A DNA stretch of 5,659 nt from Gemmatimonadota bacterium (GTDB taxonomy: Bacteria; Gemmatimonadota; Gemmatimonadetes; Longimicrobiales; Longimicrobiaceae). Where the stretch lies: the NCBI GenBank assembly GCA_019348475.1, contig JAHWJJ010000319.1, positions 1 through 5,659 of the forward strand, read 5' to 3'. Shown piece after piece: positions 5,425 through 5,659 of this stretch (its first letter is position 1; every line of letters starts with the position of its first letter). The notes under the pieces are model-generated. The model did not search any database. It saw nothing but the letters and a program-made list of their open reading frames with translations, and was not told the origin of the DNA. A program made the position numbers and the translations under genes.

Positions 5425-5440
5425 GCATCGTTTTCGATGC
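5425..5440. promoter_or_regulatory. Perfect 6+4+6 dyad, candidate operator
   Basis: GCATCG-TTTT-CGATGC is a perfect inverted repeat with an all-T centre. It begins 8 nt after the candidate -10 box, where a repressor would block transcription start. The 6+4+6 layout with an AT-rich centre is that of ARG boxes bound by ArgR, although the half-site is not the E. coli TGAAT/ATTCA. The position upstream of an ArgR-like gene suggests autoregulation; this is inference. Confidence 0.4.
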
Positions 5441-5490
5441 ACCCGTTCCGCCCCGCACCGCGCTCATGGATCGGCCTCCGATGCGGTGGT

Positions 5491-5536
5491 CCGCGGCAGC
5501 CGCGGCGCGCCCCGGCCGGCCGTGGTGGCGGGGCGC
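5491..5536 (+). repeat. GC-rich dyads in the regulator leader
   Basis: CCGCGGC-A-GCCGCGG (5491-5505) is followed by GCGCCCC (5507-5513) pairing with GGGGCGC (5530-5536) around a loop that contains GGCCGGCC. If transcribed from the upstream candidate promoter, the leader would be strongly structured. There is no T-run, so I see no terminator or recognisable riboswitch. Base composition alone makes such dyads frequent. Confidence 0.3.
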
Positions 5537-5600
5537 CCGAGCGGCGGCAGCGAGTCGCGCAGCCGCCGAATCCGCCATCCACCATGCACTCGCCGACTCC

Positions 5601-5659
5601 GTGAAGCTGCCCCGCCACGCCGCCATCCTGGAACTGGTCCGCACCCGCCGGATCGCCTC
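5601..5659 (+). CDS. N-terminus of a DNA-binding repressor, probably ArgR-like (truncated)
   Basis: The last 59 nt encode V-K-L-P-R-H-A-A-I-L-E-L-V-R-T-R-R-I-A and then run off the window. The pattern RHAAILELVRxRRIAS matches the first helix of the winged helix-turn-helix domain of arginine repressors, which use arginine as co-repressor to control arg genes. DeoR-family regulators can start in a similar way, so the family is not certain. The GTG at 5601 gives the usual ArgR N-terminus but has no clear Shine-Dalgarno. An in-frame ATG at 5481 would add 40 Ala/Arg-rich residues that look like leader DNA. It is divergent from the methyltransferase. Confidence 0.5.
   Translation, partial: MKLPRHAAILELVRTRRIA

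Noticed and set aside
5481..5600. In-frame upstream ATG (5481) giving a 40-residue extension to the regulator
   Set aside because: The extension is Ala/Arg-rich, lacks a ribosome binding site, and would be unusual for ArgR. The GTG at 5601 gives the typical N-terminus. I keep it only as a possibility.
5237..5644. 136-codon upstream extension of the methyltransferase
   Set aside because: It is low-complexity Arg/Ala-rich sequence without similarity. The ribosome binding site directly before 5236 marks the real start.
1..5659. Mobile element, CRISPR, tRNA or rRNA
   Set aside because: No transposase or integrase motifs, terminal inverted repeats, regularly spaced repeats, or tRNA-like cloverleaf sequences were seen.

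Overview
The window is GC-rich (visibly about 70%) bacterial DNA with strong third-position G/C bias, several GTG starts and tightly packed genes. This suits a high-GC chromosome. Gemmatimonadota (Longimicrobium-like) is my best guess from general impression only; no rRNA or other taxonomic marker is present. I see no mobile elements, CRISPR arrays, tRNAs or rRNAs.

Left and centre (about 1-3851, minus strand) is a purine (urate/allantoin) degradation operon. In transcription order it holds a 102-codon protein of unknown function, allantoinase (allB), allantoicase (alc), OHCU decarboxylase (uraD), a 253-nt spacer with two hairpins, 5-hydroxyisourate hydrolase (uraH), and possibly the first codons of another gene running off the left edge. 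Together the enzymes take 5-hydroxyisourate to OHCU, then (S)-allantoin, allantoate, and finally ureidoglycolate plus urea. Gene order is roughly the reverse of the chemical order. The allB/alc and alc/uraD junctions are 4-nt stop-start overlaps (ATGA and GTGA), which implies translational coupling. Urate oxidase or xanthine dehydrogenase is not in the window.

Middle right (3852-4609): a 117-nt divergent spacer, then a plus-strand 186-codon protein that looks like the N-terminal tRNA-binding (EMAP/OB-fold) part of phenylalanyl-tRNA synthetase beta, standing alone. It converges on the next gene across 80 nt that contain a modest inverted repeat.

Right (4610-5659): a minus-strand SAM-dependent methyltransferase of the phospholipid N-methyltransferase (PmtA/COG3963) type. 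A 364-nt divergent regulatory region follows, with a candidate sigma70-type promoter and a perfect 6+4+6 dyad. The last 59 nt are the start of a plus-strand winged-helix regulator, probably ArgR-like, cut by the window edge.

The most unusual points are the stand-alone PheT-N-like protein, the unknown gene leading the purine operon, the HIU hydrolase ending in YRGI instead of the family's YRGS, the C/G-rich hairpin splitting the operon, and the dyad upstream of the regulator. The catabolic pathway itself is well known.
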